NCBI RefSeq assembly: GCF_003031675.1
Contig: NZ_PYWX01000034.1
Span: 1-64,000 of the forward strand
Origin: Pseudomonas palleroniana
GTDB lineage: Bacteria > Pseudomonadota > Gammaproteobacteria > Pseudomonadales > Pseudomonadaceae
Length of the DNA stretch: 64,000 nucleotides
Direction of reading: 5' to 3'
Shown here: piece by piece, positions 43,953 to 54,969 of the stretch
Numbering within the stretch: position 1 is the stretch's first letter
Layout: the number at the start of each line of letters is the position of its first letter
Notes under the pieces: model-generated
What the model saw: the letters and a program-made list of their open reading frames with translations, nothing else
The model's database searches: none
Told to the model about the DNA's origin: nothing
Made by a program: the position numbers and the translations under genes

Positions 43953-45925
43953 ATCACCAGGTAGGCTTCCCCGGTCTGGCCACAGCTCAGGTTGGCGCCG
44001 ACATTCACGTTCGCCAGGCTGATCCCCAAGCTGTTCAACAGGTTGTTGAGGATCGGGTTCAACAGCGAGCCCAACAGGCCATCCACCACCGGTGTGACGA
44101 TAGCGCTGACGCCACTGAGCAGCGACACGGTATTGGTGATCAGGCTGCCCAGCGGGTTACTGCCCACCGGCTGGTAGGCCGTGAGACCGACGCCGCTGAG
44201 GGTCGCGGAAAGGCTGCTGACCACATTGGTGGCCGGCGTGGCGGCTTGATAGGTCGGTGCAAGGCCGACGTTAGGCGGCGTGGCAAATGGCGCGGTACTG
44301 GAGAACACCTGGGTCTGGTTGCTTCCGGCGATCGGGCTTTGCACCTTGATCCCGATGCCACCGCCGGCAAACGGCACACGGCTGTCACAGCTGCCAATGA
44401 AGGCAATCATATGGCAGGTCTTGGTGCCGATATCGATCAGCGCCAGCGGCGCCACCGTCATCGGCTGGGTGGTCGAAAAAGCATTGGTGATGCTGCCGAT
44501 ATTCAGCGAGGCCAGCGAGGTAGTGGTGCTGGCCGTCAGGCTCTTGGTGCCCGTGCCGCCCGTTGGGCAATTGTAGGCGGTGACATAACTGCTGGCGCCA
44601 CCGGCATCCAACACGACATTGAGCGGCAGGTTGCCCGGCATCACCAGCAAATCCAATTGCTGGCAACCAGCCCCCAGCAAGCACAAGGCCGAATTGATCG
44701 AGGTCACCAGGTTCAAGCTCAGCAGGCCATTGACCACGGGGGTCAGTGGCCCCAGCAAGTTATCCACCGCCGTAGTCAACCCCGACAAACTGTTCAACAC
44801 CGGCAAACTCACCGTCACTTCGGTGCGTACCTGGGCCGTACGCACGTAGATCGCATTCGGCCCCTGTGGGTTGGCCGCCGCCAGCGCCGGGTTACCGACG
44901 GCCGACAGTTGCGGCGGCTGGGTGACTTTGACCTGGGTGGTGATGTTGGCCAGCCCCAGCAGGCTGACCGGCAAGGTCGCCGCCACCGCGCTCTGGCTGT
45001 TGGACAGTTGCACAATGCCCTGGACCAGTTGGAAGACTTGAAGGTTGGCGTTCAGCGCCGACGCCGTGGTGCCGGTCTGCACCTGCAGGATCTGCCCAAG
45101 CGTCAGCGGTGCCTGGTTGATTGCGGCCAATTGCAGGTTGCCCAGGGCGGTCAACACATCCACCGAGGCGCCGTTGGCGGTCAGCACATTGATCGCGGCC
45201 TGGATCAACTGCGTCGCGGTGACGTTGGTGTTGAGCAACTGCGTGTAATTGCCGGCGGTCAGGTTCAGGTTGATCGCCAATTGGTTGAGGTAACTGAGCA
45301 GGTTGATATTGGTATTGATCAGGCCATTCCAACCGGCGACCGTCAGGTTGACGTTGCCACCGAGCAGCCCGGAAAACAGCGGGTTCAACAGGCCGGCATT
45401 GGCCGTATTGACGCTGGCCAGCGTGCTGTTGATGGTGAGCTGGGCCAATGCCGGCGTGGGTATCGCCGCCACGGCCGTGGCGGTCAAGACGGTACTGAGG
45501 CTGAGAGGGTTGCCGGAGGTCAGTGCCCAGACGCCTGCCGCGATGCTGGTTGGCACGGTATTGCTGACCACCACTTGAATCGCTGACGACAGCGCCGGGT
45601 TGGCACTGAAGGTGCGCATGCCCGAAGCGCCGGTGGTCACCGAACCGCAGCGGGCCACCAAGGTATTGCCGTTGCCCAGTACAAAATTATTGCGCGCCAC
45701 ACTCTGCGCAGCAAAAGCCGCAGCGCTCAAACCGGCCTGGCACGTTCCCCCGCGGCTGACGGCCTCCAGCGCGGCCGTGTCCGCCACGCCTTGCAACTGG
45801 CGCTTGGCCAAGTACAAACGGCCGCTGTCGATCACCAGTAATGTGCACATCAACGCCAATGCCAACACACCTACCGTCATCAGACCCACGGCGCCACGCT
45901 GCTTGTCATGAAATCGGGGAGACAT
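43949..45925 (-). CDS. tadG: Tad pilus assembly protein TadG
   Basis: A 658-residue protein. The N-terminal QRGAVGLMTVGVLALALMCT segment is a TadE/G-like membrane helix, followed by LYLAKRQLQGVADTAALEAV. The rest is a long Asn/Leu/Thr-rich periplasmic region with repeated NxLLxxLN-like leucine motifs. TadG belongs to the Tad minor pilin/assembly proteins. Its stop overlaps the convergent pprA stop by two bases. It has its own promoter region at 45926 and beyond. Confidence 0.85.
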   Translation of the reverse strand: MSPRFHDKQRGAVGLMTVGVLALALMCTLLVIDSGRLYLAKRQLQGVADTAALEAVSRGGTCQAGLSAAAFAAQSVARNNFVLGNGNTLVARCGSVTTGASGMRTFSANPALSSAIQVVVSNTVPTSIAAGVWALTSGNPLSLSTVLTATAVAAIPTPALAQLTINSTLASVNTANAGLLNPLFSGLLGGNVNLTVAGWNGLINTNINLLSYLNQLAINLNLTAGNYTQLLNTNVTATQLIQAAINVLTANGASVDVLTALGNLQLAAINQAPLTLGQILQVQTGTTASALNANLQVFQLVQGIVQLSNSQSAVAATLPVSLLGLANITTQVKVTQPPQLSAVGNPALAAANPQGPNAIYVRTAQVRTEVTVSLPVLNSLSGLTTAVDNLLGPLTPVVNGLLSLNLVTSINSALCLLGAGCQQLDLLVMPGNLPLNVVLDAGGASSYVTAYNCPTGGTGTKSLTASTTTSLASLNIGSITNAFSTTQPMTVAPLALIDIGTKTCHMIAFIGSCDSRVPFAGGGIGIKVQSPIAGSNQTQVFSSTAPFATPPNVGLAPTYQAATPATNVVSSLSATLSGVGLTAYQPVGSNPLGSLITNTVSLLSGVSAIVTPVVDGLLGSLLNPILNNLLNSLGISLANVNVGANLSCGQTGEAYLVI

Positions 45926-46021
45926 CGAGCACTCCTGTGCCGGCGAGTCGCCGAGCGCTTACTCTCCTGGAGTGTAGATGAGGGCTCATGCAAACGCAGG
46001 CGTCAGGGTACCGAAGGTCTT

Positions 46022-46057
46022 GTGTGGGGGGCTTGCTCCGCTATCGGGAGCAAGCCC
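46022..46057. repeat. Short REP-like hairpin
   Basis: GGGGGCTTGCTCC-G-CTATC-GGGAGCAAGCCC forms one imperfect palindrome related to the REPIN at 58674. It looks like a degenerate or collapsed copy. With the REPIN at 46101 it occupies much of the 382-base geneless stretch 45926-46307, where I see no gene. Confidence 0.55.
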
Positions 46058-46100
46058 TAACGCCAGTCAGTTAAAGGGTGGGCTGTAGAACACATCATCT

Positions 46101-46232
46101 GTAGTGAGCGGGCTTGCCCCGCGCTGGGTGGCGCAGCCGCCCCAAACCCAGGCACCTCGGTCCTTCTGAAATACCGTAGCGTCTTTGTTGGGGCGGCTTT
46201 GCCACCCAGCGCGGGGCAAGCCCGCTCACTAC
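46101..46232. repeat. REPIN
   Basis: Starts GTAGTGAGCGGGCTTGCCCC and ends with the perfect inverted arm at 46232. It is of the same type as 18357-18488. Confidence 0.85.
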
Positions 46233-46307
46233 AGAGTTTGGTCGCGGCAGGTTCTTTTAACTGACTGGCATTAGGGCAAGTCCCCTGCCACAGGATTTGC
46301 GCTGTCT

Positions 46308-46865
46308 TTATCGGGGTGGGTAGTTGGACAGGATCTTGCCCACGGTGGAGCGAATCGCATTGCTGCGGTCCTGCGGGTTCGGCGAGCTGGCCATGATCTG
46401 TTCGTCACTGCCCCGCCATACCAGTTTGCCGTCCTTGCCGTCGAGCAAGTCGATCTGGATGGTCGCCACTTTGTAGGTGATGTTGCGCGTTTCGTTGTAC
46501 ATCGGCGCGCCCCAGTAACCATTCCATGGGCCGCCCCAGGCGCCGCCGTAATTGGTGGTGACTTGCTGCTGGCGGTCCTCGACGATCAGGTAGGCCTGCA
46601 CCTTCAGGTCGGCATGCCCACCCGCCGCCGCAGGGCGCAAGCCGCGTTGGTCGAGTTGTTCGCCCACGGCCTGGCGGATGCGTTGTTCGGTAAGGTCGCT
46701 CTTGATCCGTGGATCATCCGGGCGGTATTGCAGCGCCGGGTCTTTCCAGGCCCAGCTGCGGTAGGCGCCAAAGTCGCGGCTGGCATCGAAGTCATGGTTG
46801 ACCTGACTGGTCTGGCAGCCGCCCAGCAATACAACAACGGCAAGTGCAGCAATACGACGAAACAT
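46308..46865 (-). CDS. DUF4136 lipoprotein (copy 1)
   Basis: A 185-residue lipoprotein of the DUF4136 family: lipobox LLGGC (Cys17), then [28 protein letters not shown] and ATIQIDLLDGKDGKLVWRG, all family hallmarks. The function is unknown. It lies 44 bases after a paralogue on the same strand and probably shares its transcript. Confidence 0.82.
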   Translation of the reverse strand: MFRRIAALAVVVLLGGCQTSQVNHDFDASRDFGAYRSWAWKDPALQYRPDDPRIKSDLTEQRIRQAVGEQLDQRGLRPAAAGGHADLKVQAYLIVEDRQQQVTTNYGGAWGGPWNGYWGAPMYNETRNITYKVATIQIDLLDGKDGKLVWRGSDEQIMASSPNPQDRSNAIRSTVGKILSNYPPR

Positions 46866-46909
46866 GGAGGTTCTCCAAAAGACGTTCGAGCCTGAAATGA
46901 GAATAGCGG

Positions 46910-47512
46910 CTAACTGGGCGGATAGGCGGACATTGCCTTCTGCATCGCCTCGCGCAATGCATCAGCTCGCTCACTCAGGCTGCCCTGGCTGCTGGTTTCG
47001 GCGCTGGTGCTCCAGACCGGCTGACGGGTGCGCGCATCGAACAGGCTGATCCGCGCCACCGCGACGGTGACTTCATAGGTGCGCACCACCGGCACCGTGT
47101 TGTACATGCCGTAACCATTGCCATAGCGGTTATAGCCGCCATAGCCGTAGCCATAGTCGTCCTGCACCTGCCGCAGGCGCTTTTCCAGGCGCACGTCGGC
47201 ACTGACCAGCAGATCTGGCGCACGGTTGTCATGCAACAGGCGCAGACCGCGCTGGTCGAGGGCACCATTCACTGCCTCGGCAATCTGTGCCGAATCGACC
47301 CAGGCCGAGCCCGCCGGCAATTGGCCGTTGAGCCAGGCCCAACTGCGGTAGGCACCGTAGTCACGCACCGGCGCCGGGTAGGCGCTGGCATCGAAGGTCT
47401 TGGCCGCCTGGGCCGGTGCCGGCGGCATCGGCGCCGAAGCCGCCACATAGGGGTTGGGGCTGGAACAGGCGCCCAGACCGAGAGACAACAGGATCAAACA
47501 CAGACGACGCAT
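46910..47512 (-). CDS. DUF4136 lipoprotein (copy 2)
   Basis: A 200-residue DUF4136 lipoprotein: lipobox GLGACSS, then the same landmarks as its neighbour ([38 protein letters not shown]) plus a tyrosine/glycine-rich loop [18 protein letters not shown]. The ATG at 47512 follows GGAGG. It ends 23 bases downstream of cmoM's stop in the same direction, so the cmoM-DUF4136 genes may form a string. Confidence 0.82.
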   Translation of the reverse strand: MRRLCLILLSLGLGACSSPNPYVAASAPMPPAPAQAAKTFDASAYPAPVRDYGAYRSWAWLNGQLPAGSAWVDSAQIAEAVNGALDQRGLRLLHDNRAPDLLVSADVRLEKRLRQVQDDYGYGYGGYNRYGNGYGMYNTVPVVRTYEVTVAVARISLFDARTRQPVWSTSAETSSQGSLSERADALREAMQKAMSAYPPS

Positions 47513-47535
47513 TTCGACCTCCGCAACTGGGCCGC

Positions 47536-48285
47536 TCAAACCGGACGGCAGATCCAGTGTAAATAACGCCCAAGTCCGGCAAAGCTTGGGTGACGACGAT
47601 GAGCGAGTTCCATCTCCAACAAATCCTGCAGGTCGGCACGGGCCTGGAACTCCACAGGCATATAGTCGTGGAACACCCGCACACCACTTTGACTTTCGAC
47701 TTGCCACAGCCCCTCAAGTTGCGCCGCCAACTCCCGTGGATCAAGCGGCTGTTGCGGGGTGAGGCTCTGCTTTTCGCCGGCCATGTCGTTCTTGCGCATC
47801 TTGCGGAAGTGGCCTTTGAGCAGGTTGCGATAAATCAGCGCATCGCGGTTGTAGAACGCCAGCGACAGCCAGCCACCAGGCACGGTGAGTTGGTGCAGCA
47901 CCGGCAGGATCGCGTGGGGTTCGGCCAGCCATTCCAGCACGGCGTGGCACAGCACCAGGTCGTAGGGCTCGGTGAGCTGCCCGAGCAAGTCCTGCCAGGG
48001 CGCATGGATAAAAGTCGCGGCCTGCCCGGCCTCGGCGAAACGTTGACGGGCGCCCTCGAGCATCGGCTCGGCGGGTTCGGCCAACGTCACGTCATGGCCG
48101 CGCTCGGCCAACCACAGCGACATGTGCCCCAGGCCCGCACCGATGTCCAATACGCGCAACGGGCGATCCGGCAGCGCTTCACTAAGGTCGGCCTGCAATA
48201 CAGCCAGGCGAATGGCGCCCTTGGCACCGCCATAAATCTTCTCGGCGAACCGTGTGGCCAGTTGGTCGAAATGACGATCACTCAT
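47536..48285 (-). CDS. cmoM: tRNA 5-carboxymethoxyuridine methyltransferase CmoM
   Basis: A 249-residue class I methyltransferase. SAM motif [20 protein letters not shown], then [14 protein letters not shown] and [10 protein letters not shown], both closely matching E. coli CmoM (SmtA). It methylates cmo5U to mcmo5U at the wobble position of some tRNAs. The ATG at 48285 was chosen. It overlaps the upstream MazG-like gene by 8 bases and is probably translationally coupled to it. Confidence 0.83.
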   Translation of the reverse strand: MSDRHFDQLATRFAEKIYGGAKGAIRLAVLQADLSEALPDRPLRVLDIGAGLGHMSLWLAERGHDVTLAEPAEPMLEGARQRFAEAGQAATFIHAPWQDLLGQLTEPYDLVLCHAVLEWLAEPHAILPVLHQLTVPGGWLSLAFYNRDALIYRNLLKGHFRKMRKNDMAGEKQSLTPQQPLDPRELAAQLEGLWQVESQSGVRVFHDYMPVEFQARADLQDLLEMELAHRRHPSFAGLGRYLHWICRPV

Positions 48286-48586
48286 GGGCAAACCGCCGTT
48301 CGCTATCGGCCAGCTTGGCGCGCACCACCTCGTTCATGTCCAGGCCCAACTCACTGCACAGCAACAACAGGTACAGTACGATGTCGCCGACTTCCTGGCC
48401 GGCGTGGGCGAGTTTGTCCGCGGGCAACTGGCGCGACTGGTCTTCGGTCAGCCACTGGAAAATTTCCACCAGCTCGGCCATTTCCACACTGGCGGCCATG
48501 GCCAGGTTTTTCGGACTGTGAAATTGCTTCCAATCGTTGGTATCGCGGATGCGATGCAAGCGTTCGGTGAGGTGTTCAAGGTTCAT
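48278..48586 (-). CDS. MazG-like nucleotide pyrophosphohydrolase
   Basis: A 102-residue all-alpha NTP pyrophosphohydrolase of the MazG-like/RS21-C6 group. Metal-binding acidic residues sit in VEMAELVEIFQWL (ExxE) and QEVGDIVLYLLLL (ExxD). It would hydrolyse damaged or unwanted dNTPs, with a preference that is not predictable. It is followed by cmoM with an 8-base overlap. Confidence 0.82.
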   Translation of the reverse strand: MNLEHLTERLHRIRDTNDWKQFHSPKNLAMAASVEMAELVEIFQWLTEDQSRQLPADKLAHAGQEVGDIVLYLLLLCSELGLDMNEVVRAKLADSERRFAHE

Positions 48587-48765
48587 GCGCGGGCTCCTGA
48601 AGGCGTATAGCTTCGGGCGGATAAGCCATCAAGGCAAGTGAATCCAGCGACGCCCAACACAGCCCATGATTACCACGCGGCAAACCTCTATGCTTATAGG
48701 GAACTCGCCGGGCGCAATCGCAACCCAAGGCACAGCAACGTCCACTCTCTCATCAGGGCACACAC

Positions 48766-49059
48766 ATGCAGGTAGAAAGCTTTTTCGGATGGTTGGGCCA
48801 GGCGCTCGGTTCCATCATCCGCTTTATCGTCGACGGGCTCAGCGGGCTATTCGGTGCCTTGACCAACGCCGGTGGCAACTTCGTCGATGGACTGTCGCGC
48901 ACCTTGGGCATGGACACCTCGATCATCAGCATCATTACCCTGATCATCGGCCTGATGCTGTTGTACTCGGCGGTGCGCGCCTTTATGCGGGCGTCGATCA
49001 TCGTCGGGATCATCTGGCTGATGCTGGGCCTTTGGCTGCTCAGCTGGGTCGTGCATTAA
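48766..49059 (+). CDS. Small hydrophobic membrane protein
   Basis: A 97-residue protein with two likely membrane helices (IISIITLIIGLMLLYSAV and IIVGIIWLMLGLWLLSW). The N-terminal half is amphipathic and glycine-rich. I do not recognise it. It lies 3 bases ahead of the MATE transporter gene, so it may be cotranscribed with it. Confidence 0.6.
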   Translation: MQVESFFGWLGQALGSIIRFIVDGLSGLFGALTNAGGNFVDGLSRTLGMDTSIISIITLIIGLMLLYSAVRAFMRASIIVGIIWLMLGLWLLSWVVH

Positions 49060-49062
49060 TAA

Positions 49063-50406
49063 TTGAATACCCTACTCACCGACTGGCGCCACCGTTCCAC
49101 CCATCGTCGCGTCTGGGCCCTGGCCGCACCGATGATCCTGTCCAATATCTCCGTGCCGCTGGTGGCCCTGGTGGACAGCATGGTCATCGGTCACCTGCCC
49201 CACGCCCATCAATTGGGCGCCGTGGCCGTGGGCGCCAGCCTGTATACCTTTCTCGCCTGGGCCATGGGGTTCTTGCGCATGGGCTCCACCGGGTTTGCCG
49301 CGCAAGCCGCCGGGCGCGGCGATGGCGCGGCGTTGCGGCAAATCCTGCTGCAAGGTCTGTCGCTCGCGCTGGGCATGGCGATAGTGCTGGGCACAGTCGG
49401 CATTCCTCTCAGCCACCTGGCCCTGGAATGGATGCAACCGTCCCCCGAACTGACTGAGCTGACCCGCGAATTCTTCCACACCCGCCTGTTCGGCCTGCCC
49501 GCCGCACTGGCCAGCTATGCGCTGGTGGGCTGGTTCCTCGGCACCCAGAACGCCCGTGCACCGCTGGCGATCCTGCTGACCACCAACCTGGTCAACATCG
49601 CCTTGAACCTGTGGTTCGTACTCGGCCTGGATTGGGGGGTAGTCGGTTCGGCGCGAGCGTCGGTGGTGGCCGAGTGGGCCGGCGCCCTGCTCGGCCTGGC
49701 GATGACGCACAAAGCCCTGCGCGCCTACCCCGGGCATATCGCCTGGGCGGCGTTGACGCGGTGGAAAAGCTGGCGCCCGCTGCTGGCGGTCAACCGCGAC
49801 ATTTTCATCCGCAGCCTCGCGTTGCAATCGGTGTTTTTCATGATCACGGTGCAAGGTGCGCGCCTGGGTGACGCCACCGTAGCGGCCAATGCACTGCTGC
49901 TCAACGGCCTGCTGCTGACGGCTCACGCGCTGGACGGCCTGGCACACGCGGTGGAAGCGCTGTGCGGTCACGCCATTGGTGCGCATGATCGCCAGGCCTT
50001 GCGTCGCTCACTGGTGGTAGCCGGCGGCTGGTCACTGATCGCCAGTACGGGGTTCGCCGTGCTGTTCACCTTCGGCGGCCACCTGTTTATCGCCATGCAA
50101 ACCGATATCGCCAGCGTGCGCGAAACCGCCGACCGCTACCTGCCCTACCTGGCCGCGCTGCCGCTGATCGCCGTCTGGAGTTACCTGCTGGACGGCCTGT
50201 TCATCGGCGCAACGCGGGCACGGGAAATGCGCAATGGCATGCTGCTGACGGTCTTGCTGACATTCCCATTCGCCTGGGCGTTGCAGGGCATGGGTAACCA
50301 CGGCCTGTGGATAACCTTCCTGCTCTTCATGGCGCTGCGCAGCCTGACCCTGGCATTCATCGGCTGGCGCCTGAACACGCAGAATCGCTGGTTGGTCGGG
50401 TCATGA
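49063..50406 (+). CDS. MATE-family efflux transporter (DinF-like)
   Basis: A 447-residue, 12-helix MATE exporter of the DinF branch. The N-terminus LAAPMILSNISVPLVALVDS matches E. coli DinF closely and GHLPHAHQLGAVAVG follows. It exports cationic drugs or oxidised compounds using a proton or sodium gradient. The start is a TTG at 49063, 3 bases past the preceding gene. A bidirectional terminator follows. Confidence 0.82.
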   Translation: MNTLLTDWRHRSTHRRVWALAAPMILSNISVPLVALVDSMVIGHLPHAHQLGAVAVGASLYTFLAWAMGFLRMGSTGFAAQAAGRGDGAALRQILLQGLSLALGMAIVLGTVGIPLSHLALEWMQPSPELTELTREFFHTRLFGLPAALASYALVGWFLGTQNARAPLAILLTTNLVNIALNLWFVLGLDWGVVGSARASVVAEWAGALLGLAMTHKALRAYPGHIAWAALTRWKSWRPLLAVNRDIFIRSLALQSVFFMITVQGARLGDATVAANALLLNGLLLTAHALDGLAHAVEALCGHAIGAHDRQALRRSLVVAGGWSLIASTGFAVLFTFGGHLFIAMQTDIASVRETADRYLPYLAALPLIAVWSYLLDGLFIGATRAREMRNGMLLTVLLTFPFAWALQGMGNHGLWITFLLFMALRSLTLAFIGWRLNTQNRWLVGS

Positions 50407-50411
50407 AATAA

Positions 50412-50437
50412 AAAACCCACCTGAGAAGGTGGGTTTT
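50412..50437. terminator. Bidirectional terminator between the MATE gene and speA
   Basis: A perfect 11-pair stem AAAACCCACCT / AGGTGGGTTTT with loop GAGA, with A and T runs on the two flanks so that it works on both strands. It lies 5 bases past the MATE stop and 17 bases past the speA stop. Confidence 0.88.
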
Positions 50438-50454
50438 GCTCAACCGCTATCGCC

Positions 50455-52368
<1,914 letters not shown>

Positions 52369-52510
52369 CGAAGTCCCCTATAAATGAAGTCGAAGGCACC
52401 GCCCCCATCTGAGGCTGGCGCAGTCTAAAGAATTAAAATGACGATTTGCCTGTAAGAGAGGTAGACCCCGCTCGCAGGACAGAGTTTAGACACAGGTCGG
52501 GAAGAGGCTT

Positions 52511-52882
52511 TCAGCCGCCGGACTTCTTGGCCTTGTACCCGAGCTTGATCAGCTCGGCCAACAGCAACTCGACGTGATCGCCCTGGATCTCGATGACGCC
52601 GTCTTTCAACGCGCCACCGGTGCCACAGCGCTTTTTCAGCGTCGTGGCCAGCTCCTTCAGGGCATCTTCGGCCAGCGGTACGCCGGTGATGGTCGTCACC
52701 GTCTTGCCGCCACGGCCTTTGCTCTCGCGTCGCACGCGGGCAATGCCGTCGCCTTCAGGGATCAGGGTCTGTTTGCAGGTGCAAGCGGCCACGGGCTGAC
52801 GACAGTCCGGGCAGTGTCGACCTGCGTCGGTGGAAAATACCAGGCCACCAAGGGCGGCGAAGGATGCGGCTTTTTTGGCCAC
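52511..52882 (-). CDS. SUI1/YciH-like translation factor
   Basis: A 123-residue protein of the bacterial SUI1 (eIF1-like, YciH) family: a zinc-ribbon-like CPDCRQPVAACTC near the N-terminus and a C-terminal SUI1 domain with GRGGKTVTTITGVPL and CGTGGALKDGVIEIQGDH. YciH acts in start-codon fidelity. The start is a GTG at 52882, six bases after AGAGGA; a TTG two codons upstream overlaps that site. Confidence 0.83.
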   Translation of the reverse strand: MAKKAASFAALGGLVFSTDAGRHCPDCRQPVAACTCKQTLIPEGDGIARVRRESKGRGGKTVTTITGVPLAEDALKELATTLKKRCGTGGALKDGVIEIQGDHVELLLAELIKLGYKAKKSGG

Positions 52883-53064
52883 CGGCAATCCTCTTGGGAG
52901 GACAAAGACAGATCGGTACCTGCGAAGAGGTCACCGACCGCGAAGCCCCACTCAGGCAGGGGCAGCGCTACCGAACCGCACAGGGTGGTTCGGGTGAAAA
53001 GTCGCGCAGTGTAACCACAAAAAGCCGACTTGCTAAGAGCCAAATGGCGCCAATTTATACAACT

Positions 53065-53604
53065 TTAGCGACGCGAGGCCAGATAGCGCCGCAGGCCCTC
53101 TTGAGCGTCCGGGCAATAAGGCGTTTGCTCAGCCTCCAGCAGCACGGTTTCAATGGGTAAAAAGCGTGCTTCCATGACTTCCTCTGGCTGCAACCGCAGG
53201 GGGCCATCCCACACGGCGGAGTAGGATTTGCACCAAAGCCGGCTATCGCCGTCTTCAAAGAAGAAGTGATCGCACTCGGTCAGTACCGCCCCGGCGACGC
53301 CCAGTTCTTCTTCCAGCTCCCGCGCCGCCGATTCAGCGTAGGACTCACCTGCCGCCACCATGCCACCCGCCGCCGTGTCCCAGAACCCGGGATACAGCGC
53401 CTTGCTCAGGGTGCGTCGGTGCACACACAGCAAACCTGCCGAATTGAACAGGAAGATAAAGGTGCAACGGCCGATCAGGCCGCGCTGGCGCAGGTCAGAC
53501 CTGACGAGGTGGCCGAGCAGGTTGTCTTGCCTGTCGACCCAGCAGATCAGTTCAGCATCAGAGGCCGCACGGTGCGCGGCCTCGTTTGGAGTAGCGTCCA
53601 TCAT
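53065..53604 (-). CDS. Nudix hydrolase
   Basis: A 179-residue Nudix-family protein with the complete box GGMVAAGESYAESAARELEEELG, and the preceding HRRTLSKALYPGFWDTAAGG typical of the IPP-isomerase/YfcD-like group. Such enzymes hydrolyse nucleoside-diphosphate-linked compounds; the substrate is unknown. The start (ATG at 53604, with another one codon later) overlaps the DUF2333 stop by one base, so the two are cotranscribed. Confidence 0.85.
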   Translation of the reverse strand: MMDATPNEAAHRAASDAELICWVDRQDNLLGHLVRSDLRQRGLIGRCTFIFLFNSAGLLCVHRRTLSKALYPGFWDTAAGGMVAAGESYAESAARELEEELGVAGAVLTECDHFFFEDGDSRLWCKSYSAVWDGPLRLQPEEVMEARFLPIETVLLEAEQTPYCPDAQEGLRRYLASRR

Positions 53605-54671
53605 CAACCCTGGTTGAGGAGCTGACGCAAATCGATCACTGCAGCGTTTGCCCGGGAAATATAGTTGGCCATCACCAACGAGTGGTTGGCGAGAACGCCG
53701 AAACCACTGCCATTAAGAATCATAGGACTCCAAACGGTTTCCTGCGAGGCCTCCAGTTCGCGAATGATCTGACGCACGCTGACGGTGGCGTTCTTCTTGG
53801 CCAGCACATCGGCAAAGTCGACTTCAATCGCGCGCAGCAAATGGGACAATGCCCACGCCTGGCCACGGGCTTCGTAGAACACGTTGTCGATCTGCATCCA
53901 CGGCGTTTCCACCACTTCTTCATCGACCTGCGGCACTTCACCTGGAGCCAGGGCTTCAGTTTTCAGTGCAGTGTTCAGCTTGACCCGGCCCACGCTGGCC
54001 GACAGGCGTTGCGACAGCGAACCCAGGCGTGTGGCGACATCCCCCAGCCAGTTGTTCAGGTTGTCGGCACGCGCATAGAACAGCGCGCCCCGCTGGTTCG
54101 GGTCAGATAGGCGCGCTTCATAGCGGCTCAGGGAGTTGATGCCTTCCTGGTATTCCGACTCACTGGACGGCAGCACCCAACTCTTGTTGTCGAAGTTGAA
54201 GCGCGGCTCGGCCTTGGCCAGATCGGCGTCTTCAGCCGACTGCGACTGGGAACGGGCAAAATCCTTACGCAGGGCGCGGGTCAGGTCACGCACCTGTACC
54301 AGTACGCCGTACTCCCAGCTCGGCATGTTGTCCATCCACAGGCCAGGCGGGAAACGATCGTTGGAAATGTAGCCACCGGGCTTGTTCAGCAACGTGCCGA
54401 CCACGGTCTTGAGGGTTTCAACGGTGGTGTAGCCCACCACCATCTGCTTGCCTTCCTTCTCGGCGGCAAGCTGGGCGTTTTGCTGGACCGGGAACAGCGC
54501 CGGCTCTTCGCTCCAGTACCAACCCAGGGCACCGGTGACCAACAGGTACAAGCCCAACACGCTGAGCAAGGCTTTGCTCATCAGCAGGTTGCGAAAGTAG
54601 CCACGATTGGCCGACTTGGGCTCAGGGGCGGGGCCTTTGGCACTGCCTTCACGGTTTTTCCAGTCCAGCAT
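53604..54671 (-). CDS. DUF2333 membrane-anchored protein
   Basis: A 355-residue protein of the DUF2333 family. One N-terminal membrane helix (ALLSVLGLYLLVTGALGWYW) at about 33-53 is followed by a long helical periplasmic region. The family is conserved in gamma-proteobacteria, with unknown function. It is encoded next to gcbA in P. aeruginosa too, as far as I recall. It starts 298 bases from the divergent gcbA. Confidence 0.8.
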   Translation of the reverse strand: MLDWKNREGSAKGPAPEPKSANRGYFRNLLMSKALLSVLGLYLLVTGALGWYWSEEPALFPVQQNAQLAAEKEGKQMVVGYTTVETLKTVVGTLLNKPGGYISNDRFPPGLWMDNMPSWEYGVLVQVRDLTRALRKDFARSQSQSAEDADLAKAEPRFNFDNKSWVLPSSESEYQEGINSLSRYEARLSDPNQRGALFYARADNLNNWLGDVATRLGSLSQRLSASVGRVKLNTALKTEALAPGEVPQVDEEVVETPWMQIDNVFYEARGQAWALSHLLRAIEVDFADVLAKKNATVSVRQIIRELEASQETVWSPMILNGSGFGVLANHSLVMANYISRANAAVIDLRQLLNQG

Positions 54672-54757
54672 GGCGATATCCTTTCAATCACTTGAGTTCA
54701 TGCACATCAATTGTCCGGGTGCGTTCAAACACTCCGACCACAACCCTACCCCATCGT

Positions 54758-54778
54758 GCCCGCCGGTGCGGGCCTTTT
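54758..54778 (+). terminator. Small terminator-like hairpin in the gcbA upstream region
   Basis: GCCCGC-CGGT-GCGGGC followed by CTTTT on the plus strand, within the divergent DUF2333/gcbA gap. No plus-strand gene precedes it, so it would end only a short leader or small RNA. The rest of 54672-54969 shows no gene. Confidence 0.35.
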
Positions 54779-54880
54779 AAACGAAAGTGGCACACAGGCA
54801 GATTCGACTATAAAGGATGCACGCTTTTTACGCTGCGCGACCACTCGGTCAAAAACTGAATGGCAGGGACTTGCACTTAA

Positions 54881-54908
54881 TTGACGTATGACACTCATGC
54901 AACATAAA
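54881..54908 (+). promoter_or_regulatory. Putative gcbA promoter
   Basis: TTGACG (54881-54886), 16-base spacer and CATAAA (54903-54908), 61 bases ahead of the gcbA ATG. Fit to sigma70 consensus is moderate. Confidence 0.35.
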
Positions 54909-54969
54909 AGAGGTGCTAGCATAGAGCCATCAGTCGACCTCAGCATGCACCCTCACTAGTAGTCAGGAT

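Noticed and set aside
43694..45586. 630-codon open frame antisense to tadG
   Set aside because: It begins inside pprA, is rich in Arg, Gln, Gly and His as antisense frames of GC-rich genes are, and overlaps two well-supported genes.
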